Counted from the stretch's first letter, positions 35,856-44,589 are shown. The stretch: DNA of 64,000 nucleotides from Mycobacterium sp. NBC_00419 (GCF_036023875.1 NZ_CP107931.1:992001-1056000); one strand, 5' to 3'. The notes: generated from the letters alone by a model not told the origin. Program-made: numbers and translations.

Positions 35856-36991
35856 CCTTTCCCCACCATCTGCGACATAGCGGCCGCGATCGCGGCGTCA
35901 CGATCGGCTGCGGCGATCTGATACCGCATCGCCATTCCTGGCGTCGTATGCCCTAGCCGGCTCATCAGCTCTTTGGTGGTCGCACCAGCCTGCGCCGCGA
36001 GAGTCGCCCCGACGTGCCTGAGGTCGTGAACTCGCATGTCGCCCTTGCCAACTGCGGCGAATCCTGCCTTAACCGACTTGGTGAAGGCTGTTGTGGACAG
36101 CCGCTGCCCGCGTGTCGTCGTGAAGACAAACGACTCAGGCCCATGGCCTGTGCGCTTCCGCATGTGCTCGCGGAGCTGCTCCGCGACGTGGGGCGGGACG
36201 GTGACATCACGAATGCCGGCATCCGTCTTCGGCGGTCCGACAACCAATTTGTTGTCGACTCTCGTTGCAGCCCTGCGGATTCTGAGCGTGATGCGCTCAC
36301 CATCGTCATGCACGTCCTTGCGGCGAAGCTCGATAAGCTCACCAAACCGCAGCCCGCACCAGGCCGCGACGGGCACCGCCACCCTGTATTGCTCCGGTGC
36401 CGACTCAGCCACCGTGACCAATTCCGCCGGTGTCAGCGGCTTCACGTCGCGGGGCTTGGGCGGCTTGCCGGCCGCTTTGATCTGACAAGGGTTCTCCGTC
36501 GCAGCCTTGTCCTCTAGTGCCGTGTTGTAGATGGCATTGAGCAACTGGTACGCCTGCGTGTTGCTCGTCGGAGTCTTGAGCTTCTTTCCCAACTCAACCC
36601 ACCATGAACGCACCCTTGCAGGTGTAACTGCTCGCAGGATTTCATTGCCCAGGTCGGGCAGTATCCGGCTGGCCAGGAGCCGCGTGTAAAGCGCGCGGGT
36701 CTTCGGGGTCAGGTCTCGCTGTTCCATCCATTGTTCGGCGTACTCCCGAATGGTCACGCCCGCGAGCGCCTGGAGCTTGGTGCGGCTCCCAGGCGTCGTC
36801 CACTCCCCCATCTCGATGAGCCGGCGCTCGCCGGCCAGCCAGGCTTCGGCGTCCATCCGGTTGTCATAGGTGTGCGGCGCGTTGTATCGCTGCCCATCCA
36901 ACGGGCACACATAGGAGGCATGAATTCGGCCTGAGCCGATGACACGCAGTTTTCCCCAACTGCGTCTACTGGCAGTCTTCTTTGGGGGCAT
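35852..36991 (-). CDS. int: Tyrosine recombinase / phage-type integrase
   Basis: The 379-residue product starts MPPKKTASRRSWGKLR. An AP2-like arm-binding region at the N-terminus (GSGRIHASYVCPLDGQRY) precedes a SAM-like core-binding domain (TIREYAEQWMEQRDLTPKTR). The catalytic domain keeps Arg in WCGLRFGELIEL, Lys before the beta hairpin, HDLRH (His322, Arg325), SRLGH (His348) and the nucleophile in MAMRYQ (Tyr357). The start is uncertain: an in-frame ATG at 37045 would add 18 residues. It lies 131 bp from attR and reads into the element. It is expected to recombine the tRNA-His 3' end. Confidence 0.92.
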   Translation of the reverse strand: MPPKKTASRRSWGKLRVIGSGRIHASYVCPLDGQRYNAPHTYDNRMDAEAWLAGERRLIEMGEWTTPGSRTKLQALAGVTIREYAEQWMEQRDLTPKTRALYTRLLASRILPDLGNEILRAVTPARVRSWWVELGKKLKTPTSNTQAYQLLNAIYNTALEDKAATENPCQIKAAGKPPKPRDVKPLTPAELVTVAESAPEQYRVAVPVAAWCGLRFGELIELRRKDVHDDGERITLRIRRAATRVDNKLVVGPPKTDAGIRDVTVPPHVAEQLREHMRKRTGHGPESFVFTTTRGQRLSTTAFTKSVKAGFAAVGKGDMRVHDLRHVGATLAAQAGATTKELMSRLGHTTPGMAMRYQIAAADRDAAIAAAMSQMVGKG

Positions 36992-36996
36992 GGCCG

Positions 36997-37065
36997 TGAC
37001 CCTATCATGACCCTCAGGAGTAATTTTGTGTCTACGAGCAGGCATTTCTGTCCACACAAGGGTCA
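36997..37065. promoter_or_regulatory. Candidate integrase arm-type sites and int promoter region, right end
   Basis: TGACCCT at 36997-37003 and 37008-37014 form an 11-bp-spaced direct repeat matching the left-end pair. An inverted copy (AGGGTCA) lies at 37059-37065. The region up to 37121 has no gene; it becomes AT-rich with AATATATGGCATATATA next to attR, a possible IHF-like bend or core-flanking site. Confidence 0.5.
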
Positions 37066-37121
37066 CGTTCACAGCATCAGTAAATGACACTCTAGCTGGC
37101 AATATATGGCATATATACCGT

Positions 37122-37168
37122 CAGGTTGTGATCCTGGCTGTCGCGGGTTCGAGTCCCGTCAGCCACCC
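37122..37168 (+). other. Attachment site attR (tRNA-His 3' remnant)
   Basis: The sequence is identical over 47 bp to 24262-24308. It lacks the acceptor 5' strand and D-arm, so it is not a functional tRNA. The flanking bases diverge immediately on the left and after one mismatch plus ten bases on the right. Confidence 0.9.
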
Positions 37169-37173
37169 AGCAG

Positions 37174-37208
37174 GTCAGGGGTCCTTTCGAGGGCCCCTGA
37201 CTTTTTTT
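37174..37208 (+). terminator. Displaced original tRNA-His terminator
   Basis: Stem GTCAGGGGTCC / GGGCCCCTGAC (one T-G wobble) with loop TTTCGA, then seven T. It has the same architecture as the hairpin at 24314-24347 but a different stem. It is probably the chromosomal terminator that followed tRNA-His before integration. Confidence 0.85.
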
Positions 37209-37360
37209 GTGACTCGCACGGCAAATTTTTGTGACGCGCCCGACAAATCAGCTCCCCATGGATGGCCGGCGGTAATGTGGTGTCAGCTTGCGTTCGGGGG
37301 GGTTTCGACGCCGACTGCAGCGAGAGTTGTCCGCTGAGTTCGTCTTTTGGGGGATTGTTT

Positions 37361-38017
37361 ATGACAAGCGCACCGTGTACACAGCTGTCCAGCGCGGACA
37401 TCACGAGAATGAGGCGCGAGATCCTGCGCCACCTGTGGTTGCGGGGACGTCCCCCGACCGAGGGCTCGACGTCCACCGAGGAACTGCTGTATCTGGCCAA
37501 CCTCGTGGAGCGCACCGGCGCGCGGCTCATCGGAGAAATCGGCTTCAACGCCGGCTTCTCGAGCTTCGCGTTCCTCAGCGCGCACCCGGACACCACAGTG
37601 GTGTCCTTCGATCTGGGTGAGCACGCCTACAGCCGCACCGCCAAGAAGCTGATCGACAAGAAGTTCCCGGGCCGCCACACGTTGATCAATGGCGATTCGA
37701 CGAAGACGGTCCCCGACTACCACCGCAAGCATCCCGGTCTGAAATTCGACCTGGTGTTCATCGACGGCGGCCACGACTACGAGGTCGCCAAGGCCGATGT
37801 CGCGAACATGCGACTGTTCTGCGGCGAGAAGACCGCAGTGGTCATAGACGACCTCACTCCGTGGCTCAGCTGGGGTGAGGGTCCCTACCGGGCGTGGAGC
37901 GAAGCCATTGCGGCGGGCATGATCCGCCAGGAGGAGATGTTCAAGGACGGCGTGCGCGTCGACGCAATGGAGCCGCCCGGCAAGCGAAGCTGGGCCCTGG
38001 GCAACTACCTGCCCTGA
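37361..38017 (+). CDS. Class I SAM-dependent methyltransferase (Methyltransf_24-like)
   Basis: The 218-residue product starts MTSAPCTQLSSADITRMRR; the longer frame to 37262 has no ribosome site. The SAM motif I is IGEIGFNAGFSSFAFL (about 55-70), the acidic loop TTVVSFDLGEHAYS, and motif II FDLVFIDGGHDYEVAKADV (about 128-146), as in small-molecule or glycan O-methyltransferases. There is no membrane segment. It lies in the accessory region between attR and the toxin-immunity locus and is convergent with the last immunity paralogue. Confidence 0.8.
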   Translation: MTSAPCTQLSSADITRMRREILRHLWLRGRPPTEGSTSTEELLYLANLVERTGARLIGEIGFNAGFSSFAFLSAHPDTTVVSFDLGEHAYSRTAKKLIDKKFPGRHTLINGDSTKTVPDYHRKHPGLKFDLVFIDGGHDYEVAKADVANMRLFCGEKTAVVIDDLTPWLSWGEGPYRAWSEAIAAGMIRQEEMFKDGVRVDAMEPPGKRSWALGNYLP

Positions 38018-38037
38018 GCGGCGGCGTGTGAGGGTGA

Positions 38038-38454
38038 TTAGCCCTCGCCGTACATCCGCACGATGCCCTGGTGCGCAGCGCCGTAGTACTTGATGATGCG
38101 GTCTGTCACCCATTCCAGAGGATTGGCGAAGGACGCGTACTCCGCTCGCGCCAGCCTAAACAAATCGTCGAATGGAAGGTCGGGTAGTTCGGTAAACCGG
38201 GTGAAGACGTGCCACGTCTTTGTCCGCAGGCCAAACCCGTTCGGCGCGCTAACCGGTGCGATCATGCAGTTCACCTCGCCCTCCCTCCGCGAGTCATAGA
38301 CCTGAATCTTGCAGTCATCCGACCGGAAGTACACGACGTGCTGAGGTCTTCCGCCTTCATCGAGACTGTCGTCGATCTCGTCGACGGCAAAGCCGAGGTC
38401 AGCCAACACCGGACCGACGATCGCCTGAACGTCTTCAGAGAAGTGAGACGTCAA
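38038..38454 (-). CDS. Candidate immunity protein, paralogue 4 (most diverged tail)
   Basis: The 138-residue product starts at TTG (reads (M)TSHFSEDVQAIVGPVL) with GAGAGG 8 nt upstream. It shares the family core DCKIQVYDSRREGEV and NCMIAPVSAPNGFGL and the ending EWVTDRIIKYYGAAHQG. Its C-terminus departs from its siblings (VRMYGEG instead of LAKYPE). It is the last of four tandem copies downstream of the toxin-like gene. No named family is recognised. Small acidic cytoplasmic proteins placed this way are usually immunity proteins. Confidence 0.7.
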   Translation of the reverse strand: MTSHFSEDVQAIVGPVLADLGFAVDEIDDSLDEGGRPQHVVYFRSDDCKIQVYDSRREGEVNCMIAPVSAPNGFGLRTKTWHVFTRFTELPDLPFDDLFRLARAEYASFANPLEWVTDRIIKYYGAAHQGIVRMYGEG

Positions 38455-38496
38455 TCGACAACCTCTCCATCCGATGTGCACGACGGGTCGCACCTC

Positions 38497-38922
38497 TCAC
38501 GACGAATGGTCCTCTGGATATTTGGCAAGAATGCCCCGATGGGCATCGTCGTAGTACTTGACGATGCGATCTCTCACCCATTCCAGACGATTCGGGTACG
38601 CGTCGAGCTCTGCCCGCGCGAGGTCGACCAACTGCTCCAGAGGAAGGTTGGGCCGTTCGGAAAACGTCCCCAAGAAATGCCACTTCTTTGCCCGCAGACC
38701 GAATCCGTTCGGAACGCTCGCCGGGGCGATCATGCAGTTCACCTCGCCCTCCCGCCATGAGTTGTAAATCTGAATCTTGCAGTCGCTTGACCGGTAGTAC
38801 GCAACGTGCTGAGGCCGTCCGCCTTCATCGGGACTGTCATCAATCTCATCCAAGGTGAAGCCGAGGTCAGCCAACAATGGACCGACGATCGTCTGAACGT
38901 CTTCAGAGAAGTGAGACGGCAA
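38497..38922 (-). CDS. Candidate immunity protein, paralogue 3
   Basis: The 141-residue product begins at TTG ((M)PSHFSEDVQTIVGPLL). Core features match the family: DEIDDSPDEGGRPQHVAYY, DCKIQIYNSWREGEV, KKWHFLGTFSERPNLP and EWVRDRIVKYYDDAHRG. No signal peptide or membrane helix. Its nearest relative in the array by spacer and N-terminus is paralogue 4 (SHFSEDVQ). The TTG start is supported by conservation of both reading frame and upstream GAGAGG. Confidence 0.7.
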   Translation of the reverse strand: MPSHFSEDVQTIVGPLLADLGFTLDEIDDSPDEGGRPQHVAYYRSSDCKIQIYNSWREGEVNCMIAPASVPNGFGLRAKKWHFLGTFSERPNLPLEQLVDLARAELDAYPNRLEWVRDRIVKYYDDAHRGILAKYPEDHSS

Positions 38923-38964
38923 TCGTCAACCTCTCCATCCGATGTGCACGACGGGTCAGACCTC

Positions 38965-39390
38965 TCACGACGGATGGCCCTCTGGATATTTGGCAAGAAT
39001 GCCCCGATGGGCATCGTCGTAGTACTTGAGGATGCGATCTCTCACCCACTCCACCGGATTGGCGTACGAACGGTACTCCGCGGTGGCTAATTTGACCGAT
39101 TCCGCCGTTGGGGGGCTTCGCCGTTCGGTGAATCTATCCAGGAAATGCCATTCTTTCGCGTTCAGACCGAACTCGTTTGCCGCGTCCAGTGGCGCGATCA
39201 TGCAGTTGACTTCGCCCTCACGCCTCGAGTTATAGACTTGGATTTTGCAGTCTCGCGAACGGTAGTAGACGATTTGTCGAGGCCGTCCACCTTTATCGGG
39301 GCCGTCGTCGATCTCGTCGAGGGTGAAGCCGAGATCAGTCAAAACCGGACCAACGATCGCCTCAACTCCCTCCGCAAATTCGGATGCCAC
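38965..39390 (-). CDS. Candidate immunity protein, paralogue 2
   Basis: The 141-residue product begins at GTG ((M)ASEFAEGVEAIVGPVL). It has the family core (DCKIQVYNSRREGEV; NCMIAPLDAANEFGL; KEWHFLDRFTERRS) and end (EWVRDRILKYYDDAHRG). The middle (SPPTAESVKLATAEYRSY) differs most from its siblings, which could reflect a changed toxin-binding face. The 3' end is almost identical to that of paralogue 3. Confidence 0.7.
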   Translation of the reverse strand: MASEFAEGVEAIVGPVLTDLGFTLDEIDDGPDKGGRPRQIVYYRSRDCKIQVYNSRREGEVNCMIAPLDAANEFGLNAKEWHFLDRFTERRSPPTAESVKLATAEYRSYANPVEWVRDRILKYYDDAHRGILAKYPEGHPS

Positions 39391-39444
39391 ACTTCACCTT
39401 TCGATCGCCGGTGTGTCAGGGCCGGGTGCGCCACCCGATGAGAT

Positions 39445-39864
39445 TCATTGACCCTCCGGATATTTGGCCAGAATGCCCTGATGGGCATCGTCGTAGTACT
39501 TGATGATGCGATCTCTGACCCACTCCAGGGGATTGGCGTACGACCGGTATTCCGCTCTCGCCATGGCGTAGAGTTCATCGAAAGGGAGATTTGGCCGCTC
39601 GGTAAATCGAGTGACGTCTTGCCACTTCTTGGCACGCAGACCGAACTCATTTGGAACGCTCGCTGGCGCAATCATGCAGTTCACTTCGCCCTCACGCTCC
39701 GACTTGTAGATCTGAATCTTGCAGTCAGGCGATCGGTAGTAAACGACATGTTGAGAGCGTCCACCTTCATCGGGGCTATCGTCCACACCTTCGACAACAA
39801 AACCGCGCTCTGCTAACGACGGGCCAACGATCCTCTGCACATCTGCGGAAAATTCAGACGCCAC
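39445..39864 (-). CDS. Candidate immunity protein, paralogue 1 (toxin-proximal)
   Basis: The 139-residue product begins at GTG ((M)ASEFSADVQRIVGPSL), two bases after the toxin stop, with its ribosome site inside the toxin's last codons (GAAGGGAAC). Family core: DCKIQIYKSEREGEV, NCMIAPASVPNEFGL, and EWVRDRIIKYYDDAHQG. Its tight coupling to the toxin gene makes it the most likely cognate immunity protein. The other three copies would then be duplicates guarding against variant toxins. Confidence 0.75.
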   Translation of the reverse strand: MASEFSADVQRIVGPSLAERGFVVEGVDDSPDEGGRSQHVVYYRSPDCKIQIYKSEREGEVNCMIAPASVPNEFGLRAKKWQDVTRFTERPNLPFDELYAMARAEYRSYANPLEWVRDRIIKYYDDAHQGILAKYPEGQ

Positions 39865-39866
39865 TA

Positions 39867-41567
39867 TCAGTTCCCTTCGTAGATCCAGCTATCGCCGACG
39901 CGCCGATAGCCATGTTCAGCAGCGACCCTGTTGAGAAGGTTGACTTCCATCGCAGAAAACCTCTCGGGGTGACCCAACGCCATTTCTTCCAGAGACGACC
40001 ACTGGTCATGGTCCAGGAGGTAGTCGATGCGACCGACTGCGCTCTCCATCTGGTTTCGAAGAAACTGCTCATTCACCTGCCACGCAAGTGCTTTCGAATC
40101 GGTCTCGCTTAACCCGTGAGTGATGGCATCCCACACCGGACTACCGGTGTCGAAGTAGACTCCGCCGGTCCCACGCGCCTCGCCGATGTAGCCAGCGTCC
40201 TGATCCACGTATCGGCCCAACACCACGCGGTCAGGCGCCTCCCCCACGTAGTGCGTCGACAAATCGGCCAGCTGGTTGGCCAGCCCAGTCGTCGGTCCGG
40301 CTTGGGTGAAGGCGTGATTGAGATCTGCCGCGGCTTCATCGGCCCACGACGTGTAGGACCCCGGCACGTCCAGACCGATGGCGGCGTGCGAGGACACCAC
40401 GGGCCCCTTCTCCAGGACGCCGGGCCCGATGTCACCGAGCGCACGCGAGATGGCGGCTCCTTCACCGCCGAACATCAACCCCGGCGCTGCGAACGCGGCG
40501 TCGGCAGACTTGCCGCCGAGATAGTAAGCGGCGCTGGGAGAGTCCATCGCATTCTTGACCTCGTCGGCAACAGCGCCGACCGGGTTGGCCACTTGGTCGA
40601 CGGTGCCCTTGAGTAAGCCCTCCCACGACTCCAGAACCCCGGGAGCTCCCGGACCTCCCTGTCCAACAAGGTTTTTGACGCCCTCTTCGGTGGCGAACCA
40701 GCGATCGGCAAACCCCTCCCCGAACCCGGGCGGCGGTGCCGCTTGCGGCTTGGGCGGTACGTAGGGCGGGAGCGGCTGCCGGGCCCGGGCGACCATGTCG
40801 TTGAGCCGCTGCTCGATCTGCCCTGCCGGCACCCCGTCGTACAGCAGTGCTTGGCGCGCCAAGCCCTTGAATTCGTCAATGTCCTGTTGCGTCAGGGTCG
40901 GCGGCGCTGCGCCTGGGACCGGCTTTTGCAGCCGGTCCAACATCCACGGCAAGCTGCCGGGAGCTTTGTCGGCACCGGCCGCTTCAGCGGGTCCCCCTCC
41001 GCCGGTCAGCATGTCTTGCAGCGTCGGCGGTGCACCGGACTCGCGGCGCGGCTCGCCTCGCCCGGCAGGTTCGCCGGCCATCGCTCCGTCGGCCATGTTG
41101 ATGGCTACCGCCAACTCAGCGTCCACACCGTTGGCCTCGGCGATGATGGCGTAAAGCCTTGCCTGGAGCGGTGCTACGTCGTTAGCCAGGTCTGCGGCCG
41201 TCCCCCGGTACCCGGGCCCGGCAACGACCCGATTCGCGGCCGGGTCGATCACCAACCGGAAAGTGTGCGCGTCGTCCTCGAGGCGCCGCAGCTCGGTCCT
41301 GACCTGTTCGATGTCTTGGGCCGCCCGTTCGGCCGCGCGAGCGACCGCGGTTGCTTCGTTAGCGTGGGCGTCCAGGTCGACCCGCGTTCGGCCGATCGCT
41401 TCGTGCGCCGAGTCGGCTGCGACGCCGCCCCAGGTGGCGAATACCGGAAGACCTTCCAGCGCCAGGGATGCTTCGCTGGCCGAAGCCGCTCGCGCTGTCG
41501 CGGCGTGGAAGACTTCCCGAACGGCTTCGGGATCCCACCGTTCGATATCGGCGACGCTAAGCGTCAT
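39867..41567 (-). CDS. ESX-type polymorphic toxin-like protein
   Basis: The 566-residue product has an N-terminal helical domain (residues 1-170, MTLSVADIERWDPEAVREVF) carrying a WXG-like turn (PVFATWGGVAADSA) and long helices. It resembles a recurrent N-domain of mycobacterial type VII substrates. A Pro/Gly-rich linker follows (about 170-300; YVPPKPQAAPPPGFGEGF), then a middle region and a compact C-terminal domain (about 430-566: DRVVLGRYVDQDAGYIGEA, ALAWQVNEQFLRNQME, NLLNRVAAEHGYRRVGD). The C-terminal layout (VLGxY, then WxxNxxFL, then GY near the end) recalls polymorphic-toxin tips; its activity cannot be stated. It overlaps the WXG gene by 11 bp and is followed 2 bp later by the immunity array. 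Confidence 0.75.
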   Translation of the reverse strand: MTLSVADIERWDPEAVREVFHAATARAASASEASLALEGLPVFATWGGVAADSAHEAIGRTRVDLDAHANEATAVARAAERAAQDIEQVRTELRRLEDDAHTFRLVIDPAANRVVAGPGYRGTAADLANDVAPLQARLYAIIAEANGVDAELAVAINMADGAMAGEPAGRGEPRRESGAPPTLQDMLTGGGGPAEAAGADKAPGSLPWMLDRLQKPVPGAAPPTLTQQDIDEFKGLARQALLYDGVPAGQIEQRLNDMVARARQPLPPYVPPKPQAAPPPGFGEGFADRWFATEEGVKNLVGQGGPGAPGVLESWEGLLKGTVDQVANPVGAVADEVKNAMDSPSAAYYLGGKSADAAFAAPGLMFGGEGAAISRALGDIGPGVLEKGPVVSSHAAIGLDVPGSYTSWADEAAADLNHAFTQAGPTTGLANQLADLSTHYVGEAPDRVVLGRYVDQDAGYIGEARGTGGVYFDTGSPVWDAITHGLSETDSKALAWQVNEQFLRNQMESAVGRIDYLLDHDQWSSLEEMALGHPERFSAMEVNLLNRVAAEHGYRRVGDSWIYEGN

Positions 41568-41880
41568 GTCCGGAACCGGGCCGATAAACGGACATCAACG
41601 TGTCCCTATCGTGAGAATCCATCTGCGCAAACGTCATACCGCCGACCCGTAGGGCTTCGCCGTGTTCGTAGAGGCGCACAGCGAGCGCATCGGTCACCGT
41701 GGCCCACTTGGCCGCCACGGCCGTCATCGCAGCCTGCGACTGCCCCGTCCAGCTGAACAGCGACGAACCGACCCGCTCATCTGCGGCACTGTGGGTGGCA
41801 AAGACGTTCTGCGAATGCTGGTCAACCTGAGCGCCAGATGCGACGAGGGCCTCCGGATCGACATGGAGAGACTCCGACAC
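41557..41880 (-). CDS. WXG100/EspC-like type VII secretion partner
   Basis: The 107-residue product reads MSESLHVDPEALVASGAQVDQHSQ, then SLFSWTGQSQAAMTAVAAKW (W-T-G turn between two helices). It ends in GGMTFAQMDSHDRDTLMSVYRPG. Size and helix-turn-helix hairpin fit the WXG100/EspC (DUF2580) group, small ESX substrates that pair with larger effectors. It is translationally coupled to the toxin-like gene by an 11-bp overlap, implying a co-secreted complex. No ESX core genes lie in the window, so secretion would use a chromosomal ESX elsewhere. Confidence 0.8.
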   Translation of the reverse strand: MSESLHVDPEALVASGAQVDQHSQNVFATHSAADERVGSSLFSWTGQSQAAMTAVAAKWATVTDALAVRLYEHGEALRVGGMTFAQMDSHDRDTLMSVYRPGSGHDA

Positions 41881-41958
41881 AGTAAGCCCCCTCGGGATCC
41901 TTCACCAGCGTTTATCTTCTCGCTAGCAAACGTAATCACTGAGGTATGGCCCCGCAAG

Positions 41959-43176
41959 TCACGCGTTGGCGTTGCCGGCCTTCCACTGTGACCATGGGAT
42001 GTTCCAGTCACCGAGGCCGTCGGTGCCGGGCAGCGTCGAGCCGACGGTGTTGATCACCTCGACGATGTCGCCGCGCTTGGTGTTGTTGAAGAACCACTGC
42101 GCGTTGCTCGGGCTGACGTTGAGGCAGCCATGGCTCACGTTCGAGTAGCCCTGGCTGCCCACCGACCACGGCGCGGAATGCACGTAGATGCCGCTGTAGG
42201 ACATCTGGGTCGCGAAGTCGACCTCGGTGCGATATCCGTTGGGCGAGTTGGACGGAACGCCGTAGGTCGACGAATCCATGATCATGTGGGAGAAGCGGTC
42301 ACCGACGATGTAGACACCGTTGTTGGTCGGCGTGCTGTTCTTCCCCATCGAGATCGGCATGGTCTTGATGACCTCGCCGTTCTGGCGGATCGTCAGGGTC
42401 TTGGTGTTGTCGTCCGCTGTCGCGATCAGCTCGTCGCCGATGGTGAAGTGCGACGTCAGGTTCTCCTGGCCGAACAGACCGTCACCGAGATCCACGCCGT
42501 AGGTGTTGACCGCGACGTCGATCTTGGTGCCCGGCTTCCAGTAATTCTCTGGGCGCCAGCGCACCTCACGGTTGTTGAGCCAGTAGAACGCGCCCTCGAC
42601 GGGCGGGTCGGTGGTCACCTTGATCGCGCGCTCGGCGGCGGCCCGGTTAGGAATGTTCTCGTCGAATCGCACCGCGATCGGCTGGCCCACGCCGACGACT
42701 TCGCCGTCACCGGGCAGCAGGTAGGGCATCGTCAGGTTTTCCGGCGACTGGGTCTCGAAGGTGAGTTTTTCGGTGGTGACGCCGCCAAGGCCCAGCGATC
42801 GTGCGCTCAGGGTGTAGCTCTTGTTGTAGCCCAATGGTTCCGTGGTCTTCCACGTCACGCCGTCCGGGCTGAGCTGGCCGGCCACCTCGCTGCCCGCCGC
42901 GTTGACCATCGTCACCGAGCCCAAGACGCCGCCGGTGGCCGTGATCGTGACCGGCTTGTCCACGGAGACGTCGACCGCCCCGTCCTTGACCGATGCGGCC
43001 AGCTGCGGAATGAGGAGGTCGCCGTACGGAGTGCCCTTGTCGGCGATCACCTTGACCGGCGCCGGGGCCGGGTCGCTACCGCACGCGCTGAGCACGAACA
43101 GCAGGGCGGGGATCAGAGCCAGCACCACCAGCCGGACTCGCGACCGTTCACGGGTTGCCGAGCCGACCTGCCACAT
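41959..43176 (-). CDS. ldtB: L,D-transpeptidase LdtB (LdtMt2/LppS-like lipoprotein)
   Basis: The 405-residue product starts [15 protein letters not shown]. The signal peptide ends in a lipobox FVLSAC (lipidated Cys32). Two Ig-like domains (about 50-250) precede the YkuD catalytic domain with the [19 protein letters not shown] motif (His349, Cys351). The C-terminal subdomain [14 protein letters not shown] closes it. It makes 3-3 meso-DAP crosslinks in periplasmic peptidoglycan and is the usual carbapenem-sensitive transpeptidase of mycobacteria (Rv2518c). It is near-full-length and well conserved. Confidence 0.95.
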   Translation of the reverse strand: MWQVGSATRERSRVRLVVLALIPALLFVLSACGSDPAPAPVKVIADKGTPYGDLLIPQLAASVKDGAVDVSVDKPVTITATGGVLGSVTMVNAAGSEVAGQLSPDGVTWKTTEPLGYNKSYTLSARSLGLGGVTTEKLTFETQSPENLTMPYLLPGDGEVVGVGQPIAVRFDENIPNRAAAERAIKVTTDPPVEGAFYWLNNREVRWRPENYWKPGTKIDVAVNTYGVDLGDGLFGQENLTSHFTIGDELIATADDNTKTLTIRQNGEVIKTMPISMGKNSTPTNNGVYIVGDRFSHMIMDSSTYGVPSNSPNGYRTEVDFATQMSYSGIYVHSAPWSVGSQGYSNVSHGCLNVSPSNAQWFFNNTKRGDIVEVINTVGSTLPGTDGLGDWNIPWSQWKAGNANA

Positions 43177-43346
43177 ACCGGGGACTACCTCACTAGCTGT
43201 GTAAATGCTGGGAATCTTCAGTCTAAGGGCAGCTATGCCCTGGTGGCGACCGCACAGGTCAGCGGTGGTGCGGCCGCAATATGGCCCTCTTCGAGCGGAT
43301 TTCTCACTACGGCGGCTGGCCTGTTAAAGTCATCGACGCAGTTCAC

Positions 43347-43419
<73 letters not shown>

Positions 43420-43424
43420 CAGGT

Positions 43425-43455
43425 AGAGGGTGGCTTTTAGCCACCCTCTCTTTTT
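43425..43455 (+). terminator. Terminator of tRNA-Lys
   Basis: A perfect 10-bp stem AGAGGGTGGC / GCCACCCTCT with loop TTTTA is followed by CTTTTTT. Confidence 0.9.
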
Positions 43456-43649
43456 TGTACATCGGGCTTAGACATCGACGATGACCGCCGCGCGGTCCAG
43501 CAGCTCAGCAACCTCGGTATGCGGCCGCCGGGCCGGGCTTTGGACAGCGGCGACTTTTCTCGATACGTCCCCGCGGTCGACCGGACCTGCCTGCCACGGA
43601 GGGCAGCGATAGGTGTCGTCGACGATCTGTACAGGCGAATTGCGTTGGC

Positions 43650-43655
43650 TACGCT
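43650..43655 (+). promoter_or_regulatory. -10 box for a leaderless SGNH-hydrolase transcript
   Basis: TACGCT lies 7 nt before GTG 43663. No ribosome site precedes the GTG, consistent with leaderless translation. Confidence 0.5.
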
Positions 43656-43662
43656 GGCCGCC

Positions 43663-44589
43663 GTGAACCCCAGCCTGCGAATCACTGCCGTCCTCGTGCT
43701 GCTGTGCAACGCGCTAATGTGCTGCTCGGCACCGGCCAAGGGGGCGACGTGTAGCCAGGGTGAGGTTGTGGGCTGGGGCGACTCACTGACTTACTCGTTG
43801 ACGAAAACCGGGGACGGGTGGACGCAGGCCGACCCGACGTGGCTGCAGACCCTCGGCACGGATCTCGGCGTGGCGACGAAAAACTTCGGTGTGATGTCGC
43901 AGGGATCAGCGGAGATCGCGGTGCGCCAAGGCGGGTTGAAGCCAACTGTGACGTTGGCCGGCAACCAACTCCCGAAGGGCACCCGTGCCGCAACCCAAGT
44001 TACCGATATCAGCCCGAAGGATGGGTGGAGCCAATATCGGCAGGCTGGGGAGTTGACGATGCACGGCGCCCTCGGCGATGTCCCGGGAACCCTGATCCAC
44101 AACGTGGACGATGGTGTCGACAGTTTCTCATTCACCCCGGACACCGCCCCCGACTGGAACCGCCCGGTGCCCGCCGGAACCACCTTCAGTGGTGACCAGG
44201 GCGACGGCTACCGGGATTGCATCCAGATCATCTGGGCGGGCACCAACAACAGCGCCCAGCCGGCCGCGATTGTGCGGGACGTCGCGGAGATGGTGAAGTG
44301 GATCCCTGACCCGAAACGGTTCCTGATCGTCGGCGCCAACCCCGAGACCACCGCTGAGCTGAAAGCCAACTATGGCAAGAGGTTCGTGGACCTGCAGGGC
44401 TGGCTGAGATCCGACGGGCTAACCGCGGCGGGCATCACCCCCACGGCGGATGACGAGAGCTCGATCGCGGCCGGCGAAGTCCCATCCTCGCTCCGGGTGG
44501 ACGGCACTCACCTCACACAGGCGGCCTACACGGCTATCGGGCACCATCTCGCCTCGCTAGTTAAATCTGAATATTCAACTAACCCCTGA
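43663..44589 (+). CDS. Secreted SGNH-family hydrolase
   Basis: The 308-residue product starts at GTG ((M)NPSLRITAVLVLLCN). A signal peptide ends around ALMCCSAPAKGA. SGNH blocks are present: GWGDSLTYSL (block I nucleophile), GVMSQGSAEIA (block II Gly region), WAGTNNSAQ (block III Asn) and DGTHLTQAAY (block V Asp-x-x-His). It would act outside the membrane as an esterase, deacetylase or O-acetyltransferase-like enzyme on cell-envelope glycans. It lies 40 bp upstream of, and in line with, an AT3 acyltransferase, which suggests a shared pathway. The longer reading frame upstream to 43519 is rejected because it would fuse non-signal sequence ahead of a good signal peptide. Confidence 0.85.
   Translation: MNPSLRITAVLVLLCNALMCCSAPAKGATCSQGEVVGWGDSLTYSLTKTGDGWTQADPTWLQTLGTDLGVATKNFGVMSQGSAEIAVRQGGLKPTVTLAGNQLPKGTRAATQVTDISPKDGWSQYRQAGELTMHGALGDVPGTLIHNVDDGVDSFSFTPDTAPDWNRPVPAGTTFSGDQGDGYRDCIQIIWAGTNNSAQPAAIVRDVAEMVKWIPDPKRFLIVGANPETTAELKANYGKRFVDLQGWLRSDGLTAAGITPTADDESSIAAGEVPSSLRVDGTHLTQAAYTAIGHHLASLVKSEYSTNP

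Larger units (their letters stand above)
38455..39444 (-). repeat. Tandem duplication units of the immunity-gene array (468-bp period)
   Basis: Start codons at 38454, 38922, 39390 and 39864 are spaced 468, 468 and 474 bp. The spacers after copies 2 and 3 are almost the same sequence: CCATCCGATGTGCACGACGG occurs at about 38466 and 38935, followed in both by nearly identical 3' gene ends. The third spacer (39391-39444) is less similar. The pattern indicates successive, partly recent tandem duplications. Confidence 0.8.

Noticed and set aside
37122..37168. Second tRNA-His gene
   Set aside because: Only the anticodon-to-3' half is present; the acceptor 5' strand and D-arm are missing, so it is attR, not a gene.
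38038..39864. CRISPR or satellite DNA suggested by 468-bp periodicity
   Set aside because: Each unit contains a conserved coding frame with start signals; it is a tandem gene array.
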